A DNA stretch of 33,688 bases. Source: Candidatus Obscuribacterales bacterium. GTDB lineage: Bacteria > Cyanobacteriota > Vampirovibrionia > Obscuribacterales > Obscuribacteraceae. Below, in pieces: positions 1-7,758 of this stretch. The position numbers were made by a program, and so were the translations under genes. A model generated the notes under the pieces. The model had not been told where the DNA came from. It saw nothing but the letters and a program-made list of their open reading frames with translations, and made no database searches. Position 1 is the first letter of the stretch, and each line of letters starts with the position of its first letter. The stretch lies in NCBI GenBank assembly GCA_019745415.1, contig JAIETF010000087.1, forward strand, positions 1-33,688, read 5' to 3'.

Positions 1-198
1 ATTTGCATTACCTCTGACATCAGATTCAGCAAGGCCGGGCGAAGACAATCCATCCCTACTGAAAGCTAATCCAGCTAGATCATCGGTGCCTCTCTGCGCT
101 AAATTTTCTGCGACTTTTTCTGCCACCTTTTCTGCCACGGATTTTAGGTTCTGGGATGAATATTGATATGCCTGACAAAACGGCACTGAGCTTAGCAT
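1..198 (-). CDS. Hypothetical protein, 5' part only (cut by window edge)
   Basis: An open frame reads leftward from ATG at 198 through 66 codons to base 1 without a stop. The peptide starts MLSSVPFCQAYQY and has a heptad-like stretch VAEKVAEKVAENLAQRG that could form a short amphipathic or coiled helix. The DNA under that stretch is an imperfect repeat of GTGGCAGAAAA. The frame stays open upstream to a TAG just before 240, so a TTG start at 231-229 is also possible; no convincing Shine-Dalgarno supports either start. I do not recognise a family. It is divergent from the acyltransferase at 409. Because it is short, edge-truncated and lacks a clear ribosome-binding site, it could be a chance frame. 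Confidence 0.35.
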   Translation of the reverse strand, partial: MLSSVPFCQAYQYSSQNLKSVAEKVAEKVAENLAQRGTDDLAGLAFSRDGLSSPGLAESDVRGNAN

Positions 199-408
199 AG
201 AGGGCTCTTGTTTACTACCAAGAAAAGACAATGCCTTGAACTACTTGAATAAGAATGTGCCAATCAGACCCAGAAATGGCTTTCTGTGAAAAGTTTATTA
301 GCTAATTATTAGCGCTTTAGTTGAGAATTGTATTTAATGCAGCAACATTCCGCCTCGTCAAAATGAGATAGTCGCTGTCATTTCACTGTTCTTGCATGCC
401 TATCAGAG

Positions 409-2130
409 ATGTCTCAGCCACAAACGGCTAAACCTGCAAGCCAAAGCAGACTTGATGCACTAACGGGTCTGCGAATCTTTGCCGCTTTCCTAATTGTCGT
501 TTATCACGGCCAAGGTCATTTCACTTTGCTAGACGACATTCCGCAGCAATTATCATGCTGCCAGGCTGTTAGTTTCTTTTTCATTCTCTCCGGCTTCATT
601 CTCAGCTATGTCTATAGCAACCTGACTAGCTTCGACCAAATAAAAGACTGCTGGATGAAGCGCGTGGCAAGAATTTGGCCCTTGCACATAACAATATTCA
701 TCATCAGACTCTTTCTCTTCCCCAAGTACCTTCTCACGTTTCCAGGACCGGCTAACACCACCTTAGTGACGATTTGCAATCTCGCCATGTTGCATGCCTG
801 GATTCCACTCTTTCAGTTTTATTTCTCGTACAATGCGCCATCTTGGTCTATTTCAACAGAATTCTTTTTCTATCTAGTTTTTCCATTGCTTCTACCTCTG
901 GTCAATAACAGGCCTTTAATCACCTGGCTTAGCGCACTTTCCCTTACAGTCTCCTTTCTCTATTGTTGCAATACCTCAGGCATACCAGAGTTGAGCGACA
1001 CCTCTGTAGATATGCGCGGCATGCTCTATATAAGCCCGTTTCCACGCCTATTTGAATTTCTTACCGGCATGTGTCTGGCTAAACTGTACAGAGGTAAGTT
1101 TCAACATCTGCAAATCGCTGCATCGTTTGCGACTTTATTGGAAGTAAGCGCTCTTTTAGTTTCGGGTTGGCTTATGTGGAATACCAAACCTATTGCTCAC
1201 TTTCTTGCCACAACCTGGGCGCTTGGACCAGCCACAAAGTACTGGTGCATTCAAGCCGGAGCGCCAATTATTGGCTTCGCATCTATAATCTTTCTAGCGG
1301 CCATAAACAAAGGCATCGTTTCTAAATTTCTTTCGCTCAAGCCACTTGTGTTTCTAGGCGAGATAAGTTTTGCAATGTATTTGCTGCATCATCCGCTCTT
1401 GTGCTACCACGGTCTATATTTGCCTCAGTTTAGAAACAACTTCTATTTTCTTCTTTTCCTAACAATTCTAACCATCGGCAGTCATTTTCTCTTCCGTTTT
1501 GTTGAAACCCCGATGCGTAAACTAATCGTTAACGGTTTCAACACTGGCAAAGAGAAGAAAGTAGGAAAACTACAATCCAGAAGCACTTTTGTTTATGCCG
1601 GCGAGCTACTTGTTCTATTGCTTGCAATCTCCCTCAGTCATCCCCAAATCAAGGGGGCGCATATCGCTGCTATAGACAAGAAAGAAAGTCTCTTTCAATG
1701 CTTTGAGCTTGATAAAGATCTAGCCCTGCTAGCCGGTAAACTCTCAACTGATCGCAGCAAATTACTTCTCTTATGGCAAGCTAATCTGCCCCTCAAGACA
1801 CGCCAAATTCTTCGCCTGGATTACCTCGATCAGGACGGCACAATACTAGCCTCGCAGCAGCTCAAACTCACCGCTCGAGAGATCAAAATCGAACCTGACA
1901 CCTGCTGGCTCGAGGAGATAGACCTGATCAAGAGCAAGCTGGACAATGCTGAAAGTCTTGCCTTAACCGTCTATGATCAAGGCAATGCAGCAAAGAAGAT
2001 CACCAGCACAAAAAGTGCCGATAACCTTGCCATCACCAATGATGGCATAGAGAAGACTGGGGTCAAAAGGGATGACGAGACGACCATTCGCTTTGCCATT
2101 AAGCCTCAATATCATTCTTCCGGCTTATAG
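409..2130 (+). CDS. Acyltransferase 3 family membrane O-acyltransferase with extra C-terminal domain
   Basis: Integral membrane acyltransferase of the OafA/YrhL (Acyl_transf_3) family, which transfers acyl groups such as acetyl to sugars of surface polysaccharides or other envelope molecules. Visible family signatures are the N-terminal LDALTGLRIFAAFLIVVYHG with the conserved His33, KRVARIWPLH near 84-93, SWSISTEFFFYLVFP near 145-159, FLGEISFAMYLLHHPLL near 335-351, and FVETPMRK near 374-381. About ten hydrophobic segments precede residue 382. After the canonical core come another membrane segment (about 393-410) and roughly 160 residues of soluble, mostly polar sequence. Many family members end near the core, so this tail is an addition, possibly an extracytoplasmic domain. 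The substrate cannot be told. The Shine-Dalgarno is weak (AGAG directly before ATG). Its 3' end overlaps the convergent DUF2237 gene by 19 bp. Confidence 0.9.
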   Translation: MSQPQTAKPASQSRLDALTGLRIFAAFLIVVYHGQGHFTLLDDIPQQLSCCQAVSFFFILSGFILSYVYSNLTSFDQIKDCWMKRVARIWPLHITIFIIRLFLFPKYLLTFPGPANTTLVTICNLAMLHAWIPLFQFYFSYNAPSWSISTEFFFYLVFPLLLPLVNNRPLITWLSALSLTVSFLYCCNTSGIPELSDTSVDMRGMLYISPFPRLFEFLTGMCLAKLYRGKFQHLQIAASFATLLEVSALLVSGWLMWNTKPIAHFLATTWALGPATKYWCIQAGAPIIGFASIIFLAAINKGIVSKFLSLKPLVFLGEISFAMYLLHHPLLCYHGLYLPQFRNNFYFLLFLTILTIGSHFLFRFVETPMRKLIVNGFNTGKEKKVGKLQSRSTFVYAGELLVLLLAISLSHPQIKGAHIAAIDKKESLFQCFELDKDLALLAGKLSTDRSKLLLLWQANLPLKTRQILRLDYLDQDGTILASQQLKLTAREIKIEPDTCWLEEIDLIKSKLDNAESLALTVYDQGNAAKKITSTKSADNLAITNDGIEKTGVKRDDETTIRFAIKPQYHSSGL

Positions 2131-2486
2131 GCATACTCCAACAAAATCTCTTTATCAACGATATCCAAAGTTGCCTCATCTGTTGCCTCCAATACCACTG
2201 GCGGTGCTACACCAGCCTGGTATGCCTCAAACCAGCGAGCAGCACAAAGGCACCAACGATCTCCTGGCTTGAGCCCTGGAAAACCAAAGCGCTCGTTTGG
2301 AGTACTTAAATCGTTGCCGCGCTTTTTTGTATACTCCAAGAACTCCTTACTGACTACAGCACAGACTGTATGCAAACCAGGATCCTCTTCGCTTGCCACA
2401 CAGTAACCGTCGCGGTAGAAGCCAGTTGCTGGAGCCTGACAACAAGGCACTAGATTAGAACCTAGAATGTTACGAATAACACTCAT
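2112..2486 (-). CDS. DUF2237 family conserved protein
   Basis: A 124-residue cytosolic protein matching the DUF2237 family, common in Cyanobacteria and Proteobacteria and without an assigned biochemical role. Diagnostic stretches are GLHTVCAVV (about 37-45), KKRGNDLSTP (54-63), GFPGLKPGDRWCLCAARW (68-85) and VAPPVVLEATDEA (93-105). Cysteines at 15, 16, 29, 42, 79 and 81 are notable for such a small protein; several lie in conserved blocks, so metal or redox chemistry is possible but unproven. Its ATG overlaps the TGA of the upstream TPR gene (ATGA, 4 nt), and AGGAG lies about 9 nt before the start, implying translational coupling. The length is full for the family. Confidence 0.93.
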   Translation of the reverse strand: MSVIRNILGSNLVPCCQAPATGFYRDGYCVASEEDPGLHTVCAVVSKEFLEYTKKRGNDLSTPNERFGFPGLKPGDRWCLCAARWFEAYQAGVAPPVVLEATDEATLDIVDKEILLEYAYKPEE

Positions 2487-3976
2487 TCCTGCTTCTCCTG
2501 TTTAGCATCAGTTTCAGAAGATGAACTTACCGCCGAGCTCTCACTATCTTTCACAGCCTCTGTAGAATCAGATTCAGATGATGACCTTAGCTCCGCGCTC
2601 TCAGTATCTTTCACCGCCTCCTTAGAATCAGTATCAGACGATGAGCCGACCTCTAAACTCTCAGTATCCTTCACCGCCTCCGCAGCACCTGCTTCACTCG
2701 CAACAATAGCATCAGCGGTCGGTTCAGTCTCGGTCTTTGCCTTTAGATCATCTTCGGGCTGAGATTGACTGGTCTCCAATGGAAGCGCTGGCGATGGAGT
2801 TTCCGAAGCTGAATTGGAGGTCGGGGCGTCCGGATCGCGGGACACTAGACCCTGACTGACAAGCAAAGAACGAAGGGGATCAAGCACAAGTAGAGGCATC
2901 CTAAATTGATGAACACTCCCGTCGCGAGTCAGTATAGAGACGGTACCACCGCCGACGGTGCTGAGATAATTTATACTCTCGATCTGTCCCCTTTGAATAC
3001 TGACATTGGTCGAACCAAACCATGCTGAAAATGCTTCAGGAACAAAGACTAAGCGATCGGAAGTAACAACGAAACGACCAGGCTTATCTTTATAGAATGT
3101 CAAAAAGAAAGAGCGAACAACTGTCTCTCCTTGCTGTGGTTTGAATCTGGAACCAGCGAATACGACTGCGAAAATTGCAGCGAATGCCAGAAACACAGAG
3201 GCCCAAGCAGTCAAGAAAGTACCGAGAAACTCACTCCAGGATTCCTTCAACCTGAGAACATTAGCCTTGAAGCCCTCAGCCAAGCTGCCGACGAAATCGC
3301 CCTTTTCTGAAAGAAGAATCCCTAATCTGGCGTGACCTAATGCCGATTCAGGCACCATCTCGCAAGCTTTGCGACAAGCGGCAACCTGACCATCCAAATC
3401 GCCAAGTTTGCCAAGGCAAGACGACATCCCCAAATAAGCATTCACGTAATGAGGATCAATTTCGCTAGCCAACTTAAAACATTCAAGCGCCTTTTTATAA
3501 TTGCCAGTCTTAGCCAAGACAACAGCAAGATTAGAAAGATTGCTAGCCGATTTAGAGTCAAGGCGGCAAGATTTCTCTAGAGCAGGAATCGCCTCGTCAA
3601 ACTTATTCACACTAGCCAGAGAACGCCCCAACACGGCATAGGCCGGTGCAAAATCACTTTTCAGACCAATGCACTTACGCGCGTGGACAATACTAAGGGA
3701 GAAGTTGGACTCCTGACCATATATAAGGCTCAACAAGTAATGGGCTTCGTATATATCAGGCGACTTCTCAACCAGTACCAACAAGTGCTTGCGAGCAAGG
3801 TTTGGCTCTCCTTGCTCGTAAGCTGCCTTTGCCGCTTTCAACTGCGTCACCAGATCACTGGTGCCTGTCGATGCGACTTTGTTGCCTTCTTGGGCGGAAG
3901 CGTCGTTAAGCGATACCAAGCAGCACAACGATATAGACAACATCGCTGCCATAAACAGTTTAGATAAGGAAAACAT
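2483..3976 (-). CDS. TPR protein with transmembrane helix, GRAM/PH-like domain and acidic repeat tail
   Basis: A 497-residue protein of unusual architecture. Residues 1-28 form a signal peptide (cleavage likely after ASA). TPR-like helical repeats span about 42-240, with repeated A-(x)-LG and EAI/ALE-type turns such as KFDEAIPALEKS and NYKKALECFKLA. One strong transmembrane helix lies near 253-274. It is followed by a basic junction (GSRFKPQQ) and a beta-rich domain at about 285-370 (GRFVVTSDRLVFVP) that reads like a GRAM/bacterial PH domain. The C-terminus is a low-complexity Ser/Asp/Glu tail built from three 20-residue repeats (EAVKDTES-type). With a cleaved signal, the TPR part would be outside the membrane and the GRAM-like part in the cytoplasm. 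Caaaggg lies 5 nt before ATG, a good RBS. It is coupled to the DUF2237 gene. The function is unknown. Confidence 0.85.
   Translation of the reverse strand: MFSLSKLFMAAMLSISLCCLVSLNDASAQEGNKVASTGTSDLVTQLKAAKAAYEQGEPNLARKHLLVLVEKSPDIYEAHYLLSLIYGQESNFSLSIVHARKCIGLKSDFAPAYAVLGRSLASVNKFDEAIPALEKSCRLDSKSASNLSNLAVVLAKTGNYKKALECFKLASEIDPHYVNAYLGMSSCLGKLGDLDGQVAACRKACEMVPESALGHARLGILLSEKGDFVGSLAEGFKANVLRLKESWSEFLGTFLTAWASVFLAFAAIFAVVFAGSRFKPQQGETVVRSFFLTFYKDKPGRFVVTSDRLVFVPEAFSAWFGSTNVSIQRGQIESINYLSTVGGGTVSILTRDGSVHQFRMPLLVLDPLRSLLVSQGLVSRDPDAPTSNSASETPSPALPLETSQSQPEDDLKAKTETEPTADAIVASEAGAAEAVKDTESLEVGSSSDTDSKEAVKDTESAELRSSSESDSTEAVKDSESSAVSSSSETDAKQEKQE
2501..2680 (-). repeat. Three 60-bp in-frame tandem repeats (20-residue units)
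   Basis: Units 2501-2560, 2561-2620 and 2621-2680 align without gaps at an exact 60-bp period; the landmarks (t)agaatcagtatcaga, gcgctctcagtatctttcac and cgcctc recur in each. Because 60 is a multiple of three, each unit encodes a 20-residue block of the type EAVKDTES-x-(E/A)-x-x-SSS-(D/E)-(T/S)-D. The repeat forms the C-terminal tail of the TPR protein. It is a likely site of copy-number variation between strains. Confidence 0.9.
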
Positions 3977-4008
3977 ATATACCCTTTGCCACCACTAATA
4001 GAGGCACA

Positions 4009-4063
4009 AGGCGAAGTAGTTATACAATTTATTTCTTCTGACTATATTATTCAAACTTCGCCT
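4009..4063. repeat. 9-bp inverted repeat in the leader of the TPR gene
   Basis: AGGCGAAGT at 4009-4017 and its exact reverse complement ACTTCGCCT at 4055-4063 are separated by 37 bp of A/T-rich sequence, 33 bp upstream of the TPR start codon at 3976. It could be an operator or a loose RNA stem; there is no T-tract, so it is not a typical terminator. A 9-bp match over this distance can also occur by chance. Confidence 0.4.
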
Positions 4064-4417
4064 AAGCGCGATTACAACTGAAAGAGGAACACCTGTAAAT
4101 CTGCCAAGCAAAGTATACGTAAGATTGATGGCCTTAGCAAGGAAAACTATAGCGAACAATCTTTTGTTGATGGAACTGATAGCTACTTATCTTCTCCGTC
4201 AGACATTCGGTAGAAATATTCGCTCCAAGATTAAGTAATTCAAGGTTGGCTCAAAACCTAGTTTCTCCAAACCCTATACACCTCGATCTCCAGAGAAACA
4301 TGCCTTGCTCGGTCAATGCAACAGAAGAGACACTCAGCCAGTCGCAATCGACAAGTTAGGGTCAAACGGCTTCGCTTTAGCGATAAGCTCTAACTGCTGT
4401 TCTAAGACTTGACTAAG

Positions 4418-4519
4418 TCAGTCAAACTCTTCTTCTTCGATTGCAATTTCATCAGACTCTTCGTCTTCATCGGCGTCCGGCTAAACATCCTCTATCAAAG
4501 ACGCCAAGACCTCTTCCAT
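4418..4519 (-). pseudogene. Possible decayed small acidic protein gene (in-frame amber)
   Basis: Reading leftward from ATG at 4519 gives MEEVLASLIEDV, then TAG (4483-4481), then PDADEDEESDEIAIEEEEFD and TGA at 4420-4418 in the same frame. Both halves have the same acidic, coding-like composition, as if one short gene had gained a stop. It lies 40 bp downstream of the acyl-CoA ligase stop. I see no family match; it may be a remnant of a larger gene or chance sequence. Confidence 0.25.
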
Positions 4520-4558
4520 CACTCTTCTGCATAATGAAGTTATTCGAGGCAGACGAGC

Positions 4559-6244
4559 CTAATTGACCCGCTTAAGCCTTCCCTGCCAGCATTTATCACG
4601 CAAAACCTTCTTAAGAATCTTGCCGCTACCAGTCTTTGGCAACTCAGATAGGAACTCAACTTCTCTAGGAGCCTTATAGTGAGCCAATCTTTCTTTAACG
4701 AACTCAATTACTTCTGATTCGCTAACAGAAGCATCAGACTTAAGAACCACGCACGCCTTAATAGACTCGCCCCACTTCTCATCGGGTATGCCAAAGACAG
4801 CGCATTCTACTATCTGCGGATGATCATGCAGGGCATGTTCGACTTCTGTCGAGTAGATATTCTCACCGCCCGAAATTATCATGTCCTTCTTGCGGTCTAC
4901 TATATTTACGTAGCCGTCTTCATCGACAACAGCCAAGTCACCCGTAAATATCCAGCCCTCACGCAAAGTTTCCCGGGTGGCTTCGTCATTATGCCAGTAA
5001 CCTCTGAAAACATTCGGACCCCTGGCTATAATCTCGCCGACATCTATGCCATTCTTCTCTACACTCTTGCCGTCCGGTCTGACAACTTTCAGCTCGACAC
5101 CTATAAAGGTGCGTCCGGTCTTGGCTCTTATTGCTTGCACCTCTTGCTTACTTCTCGCTAAATGAGCGGCAAAAGGCAAACTAATAGTCAGGAAGGGACT
5201 TGTCTCTGTCATGCCATAGAACTGAATGTAGTCGCAGCCGAAAATCTCTTCCAGCTGTCGCACTGTATCCGGTGCCACAGGAGACCCGGCTGTCATGACT
5301 GCTCGCAACTTGGAATAGGAATACTCCCAAACTTTACCGGAATTGAGCAAAGCATTAGCCATGGTAGGCACCAGGGCCGTAATAGTGACATTTTCAGTTT
5401 CAATTAGTTTGAGAGCATCATCTGCTTTGAAGTAAGGCATAAAGACATGCTTGCCACCAACCCAGGTGATGGCATAGACCGCCCAAGCATCTACCAAGTG
5501 AAACATAGGAGCTATGTGCGCCCAAATGTCTTTGTCGGTCAACTGCAGTTCAGCGATGGCCCCCAATGCATTGCTAGCCACATTACCATGAGTGAGCATA
5601 ACGCCCTTAGACTGGCCGGTGGTACCGGAAGTGTAATAGAGTTGAGCCAAGTCTTCGCTATAAAGCTCAATATCAAGTGGTTCACGGCGCCAATAACTCA
5701 TAACGAAACCTTCGTAGTGAGTGCTTTTTACCGTTGTCTGAGGAAGGATACCGGGTCCGAGCCAGGCGACCAGCTTGAGACTAGTAGTGCCACCGGCACT
5801 CTCAAGGTCTGAAAGCATCGTAGCGGCACTTCCGGCGAAGTCGGTATGACAAACAAGGATCTCGGCTCCACTGTGCACAAGTATTTCGCGCACTTCTTGT
5901 TCTGAAAGGCGGAAGTTGATTGGAGCCAGGACTAGACCCAAGCAGCTGGTGGCATAGTAGAGTTCGAGATACTCAACGCAATTGGGCGCCATACAGGCAA
6001 CCACTGAACCCTTAGTCAAGCCCAGATCGCGGAAGGCATGAGTTAAGGAAGCAACCCTTTGCCCTAGCTCCGACCAAGACAACCTTTTTAAACCATCGAC
6101 ACAGGCTTCACGGTCAGGCCAAAGTTCTACAGCTCGGCGCAACGAAATTGCCAGATTCACAGGAGTACCTCTTTGAAATTCACCAACACCCGGGATTCCA
6201 AAGGCAGTATATACACTTATCATTAGGTGCTGCGGTACAGCCAC
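4559..6244 (-). CDS. AMP-forming acyl-CoA ligase (fatty-acid--CoA ligase type)
   Basis: An adenylate-forming enzyme (ANL superfamily) that activates a carboxylic acid with ATP and joins it to CoA. The P-loop YYTSGTTGQSKGVMLTHGN spans about 193-211 and YGMTETSP 353-360. The C-terminal part has GWIFTGDLA, the hinge VDRKKDMIISGGENI, and PKTGSGKILKK with the catalytic lysine near the end. At 561 residues it is normal length. The pattern fits medium- or long-chain fatty acyl-CoA ligases, but the acyl substrate cannot be read from sequence. The start is uncertain: GTG at 6244 is the first in-frame start after a stop but has AAGG almost touching it; ATG seven codons later has no Shine-Dalgarno. It is divergent from icd across a 158-bp spacer. 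Confidence 0.92.
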   Translation of the reverse strand: MAVPQHLMISVYTAFGIPGVGEFQRGTPVNLAISLRRAVELWPDREACVDGLKRLSWSELGQRVASLTHAFRDLGLTKGSVVACMAPNCVEYLELYYATSCLGLVLAPINFRLSEQEVREILVHSGAEILVCHTDFAGSAATMLSDLESAGGTTSLKLVAWLGPGILPQTTVKSTHYEGFVMSYWRREPLDIELYSEDLAQLYYTSGTTGQSKGVMLTHGNVASNALGAIAELQLTDKDIWAHIAPMFHLVDAWAVYAITWVGGKHVFMPYFKADDALKLIETENVTITALVPTMANALLNSGKVWEYSYSKLRAVMTAGSPVAPDTVRQLEEIFGCDYIQFYGMTETSPFLTISLPFAAHLARSKQEVQAIRAKTGRTFIGVELKVVRPDGKSVEKNGIDVGEIIARGPNVFRGYWHNDEATRETLREGWIFTGDLAVVDEDGYVNIVDRKKDMIISGGENIYSTEVEHALHDHPQIVECAVFGIPDEKWGESIKACVVLKSDASVSESEVIEFVKERLAHYKAPREVEFLSELPKTGSGKILKKVLRDKCWQGRLKRVN

Positions 6245-6402
6245 CTTATCTTAAACAAGCCTCCTGACAACTTCAACTTCTTACATTTTGATTACCATTT
6301 CGGCTTGGCTCTCGGGCTGAGTGGTACTCTCGCCTACAGTCTGAATTTTTCAGCACCAAATTTGAATTAATCAAAGCTCATTTCGAATAAGGTAGAGGTT
6401 TC

Positions 6403-7665
6403 ATGGGACAGGTAATAGATAAGACTTACAACGGGCTGAAAGTGCCCCAGGGCGAGAAAATCACTTTTAAAGACGGTAAACCGGTAGTTCCGAATAAACC
6501 GATTATTCCTTTTATCGAAGGTGATGGAACCGGCAGAGACATATGGAAAGCCAGCAAGCGTGTTATTGACGCTGCAGTTAAGAAAGCCTATGGCGGCGAG
6601 AAAGAAATCGCCTGGTTTGAAGTATTTGCCGGCGAGAAAGCTCACGACAATTTCAAAGAGTGGCTACCTGAAGACACCATTTCTGCTCTCAGAGAATTCG
6701 GCGTAGCCATCAAAGGTCCCTTGACCACTCCGGTTGGCGGAGGGATCAGAAGTCTCAACGTCACTCTGCGTCAAATCTTCGACCTTTACTGCTGTGTCCG
6801 CCCGGTTCGCTATTTCCAAGGCGTTCCTTCACCAGTCGTAGCCCCCGAAAAGCTCGATGTCGTTATCTTCCGTGAGAACACCGAAGACGTTTACGCTGGT
6901 ATCGAGTATCCCGCCGGCTCTGCCGATGCGAAGAAGCTTATCGAACTTATCGAGTCGCTTCCTGGCGCCAAGAAAATCCGTCCCGACTCAGGTATCGGTA
7001 TCAAGCCTATATCTGAAACCGGTTCGCAAAGACTGGTCAGAAGAGCCATCGAATACGCCATTCAGAGAGGACGCAAGTCCGTCACCATGGTGCACAAAGG
7101 CAACATCCAGAAGTTCACCGAAGGCGCCTTCAGAGATTGGGGCTATCAGATCGCCGAGAAAGAGTTCTCTAAAGAAACAGTTTCAGAAGAAAAACTCTGG
7201 GCTGAAATGGATGGCAAACTTCCTGCCGGCAAAATACTCATCAACGATCGCATTGCCGATTCGATGTTCCAGCAAGTTCTCACACGTCCTGATGAGTACT
7301 CCGTTCTCGCCACAACAAACTTGAACGGTGACTACCTGTCTGACGCTTGCGCCGCCCAAGTCGGTGGTCTGGGTATAGCGCCTGGAGCCAACATCGGCGA
7401 TAACTGCGCTATTTTCGAAGCCACCCACGGTACCGCTCCGAAATACGCCGACAAAGACGTGATCAACCCTGGCTCGGTCATTCTCTCTGGAGCAATGATG
7501 CTTGAGTACATGGGATGGGGTAAAGCCTGCGATCTCATTCATGAGTCTATGGCCAAGACGATTCAGCAAAAGAAAGTCACTTACGACCTTGAACGCTTGA
7601 TGACAGGCGCAACCAAACTCAAGACCAGTGAGTTTGCCGACGCCATCATCGAAAACATGGGCTAA
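6403..7665 (+). CDS. icd: Isocitrate dehydrogenase, NADP-dependent type
   Basis: A TCA-cycle enzyme converting isocitrate to 2-oxoglutarate and CO2. At 420 residues it has the length of E. coli-type homodimeric Icd. IEGDGTGRDIW lies near 39, and the substrate loop GGGIRSLNVTLRQ has Ser117 at the position of E. coli Ser113 (the AceK phosphorylation site), with Asn119 and Arg123. Other active-site equivalents are Tyr164 (ENTEDVYAG), Lys232 (HKGNIQKFTEGAF), Asp286 and Asp310 (NLNGDYLSD). In HGTAPKYAD, Lys347-Tyr348 match the E. coli pair that selects NADP over NAD. AGAGGT lies about 6 nt before ATG. The gene is followed by a clean hairpin terminator, so it is probably monocistronic. Confidence 0.97.
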   Translation: MGQVIDKTYNGLKVPQGEKITFKDGKPVVPNKPIIPFIEGDGTGRDIWKASKRVIDAAVKKAYGGEKEIAWFEVFAGEKAHDNFKEWLPEDTISALREFGVAIKGPLTTPVGGGIRSLNVTLRQIFDLYCCVRPVRYFQGVPSPVVAPEKLDVVIFRENTEDVYAGIEYPAGSADAKKLIELIESLPGAKKIRPDSGIGIKPISETGSQRLVRRAIEYAIQRGRKSVTMVHKGNIQKFTEGAFRDWGYQIAEKEFSKETVSEEKLWAEMDGKLPAGKILINDRIADSMFQQVLTRPDEYSVLATTNLNGDYLSDACAAQVGGLGIAPGANIGDNCAIFEATHGTAPKYADKDVINPGSVILSGAMMLEYMGWGKACDLIHESMAKTIQQKKVTYDLERLMTGATKLKTSEFADAIIENMG

Positions 7666-7694
7666 TTGACCATTTAGCTGGCTAAATAATCTAG

Positions 7695-7726
7695 AGAGGC
7701 GGGTCACTGAATGATCCGCCTCTTTG
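7695..7726 (+). terminator. Rho-independent terminator after icd
   Basis: Arms 7695-7705 (agaggcgggtc) and 7713-7723 (gatccgcctct) form an 11-bp stem with one G-U pair and a 7-nt loop, followed by a short T-rich run. It starts 30 bp after the icd stop. Confidence 0.8.
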
Positions 7727-7758
7727 CTCTAAACTATCGTCGCAGACAGAGGTAAGCC

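Larger units (their letters stand above)
3977..4558. other. Gene-poor spacer upstream of the TPR gene
   Basis: About 580 bp between two minus-strand genes. It must carry the promoter of the TPR gene (3976) and the end of the acyl-CoA ligase transcript. I see a 9-bp inverted repeat at 4009-4063 close to the TPR start and a broken acidic reading frame at 4418-4519. I see no intact gene, tRNA, terminator with a T-tract, or consensus -35/-10 pair. Confidence 0.6.

Noticed and set aside
6300..6402. TTGAAT with an A/T-rich box as icd promoter
   Set aside because: The matching -10 would overlap the icd ribosome-binding site, so it cannot serve as the promoter.
6857..7324. 155-codon plus-strand frame inside icd in another frame
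   Set aside because: Serine/proline-rich shadow of the icd coding sequence, without its own ribosome-binding site.
7183..7707. 174-codon minus-strand frame at the 3' end of icd
   Set aside because: It is antisense to conserved Icd residues and runs across the icd terminator; composition reflects the opposite strand.
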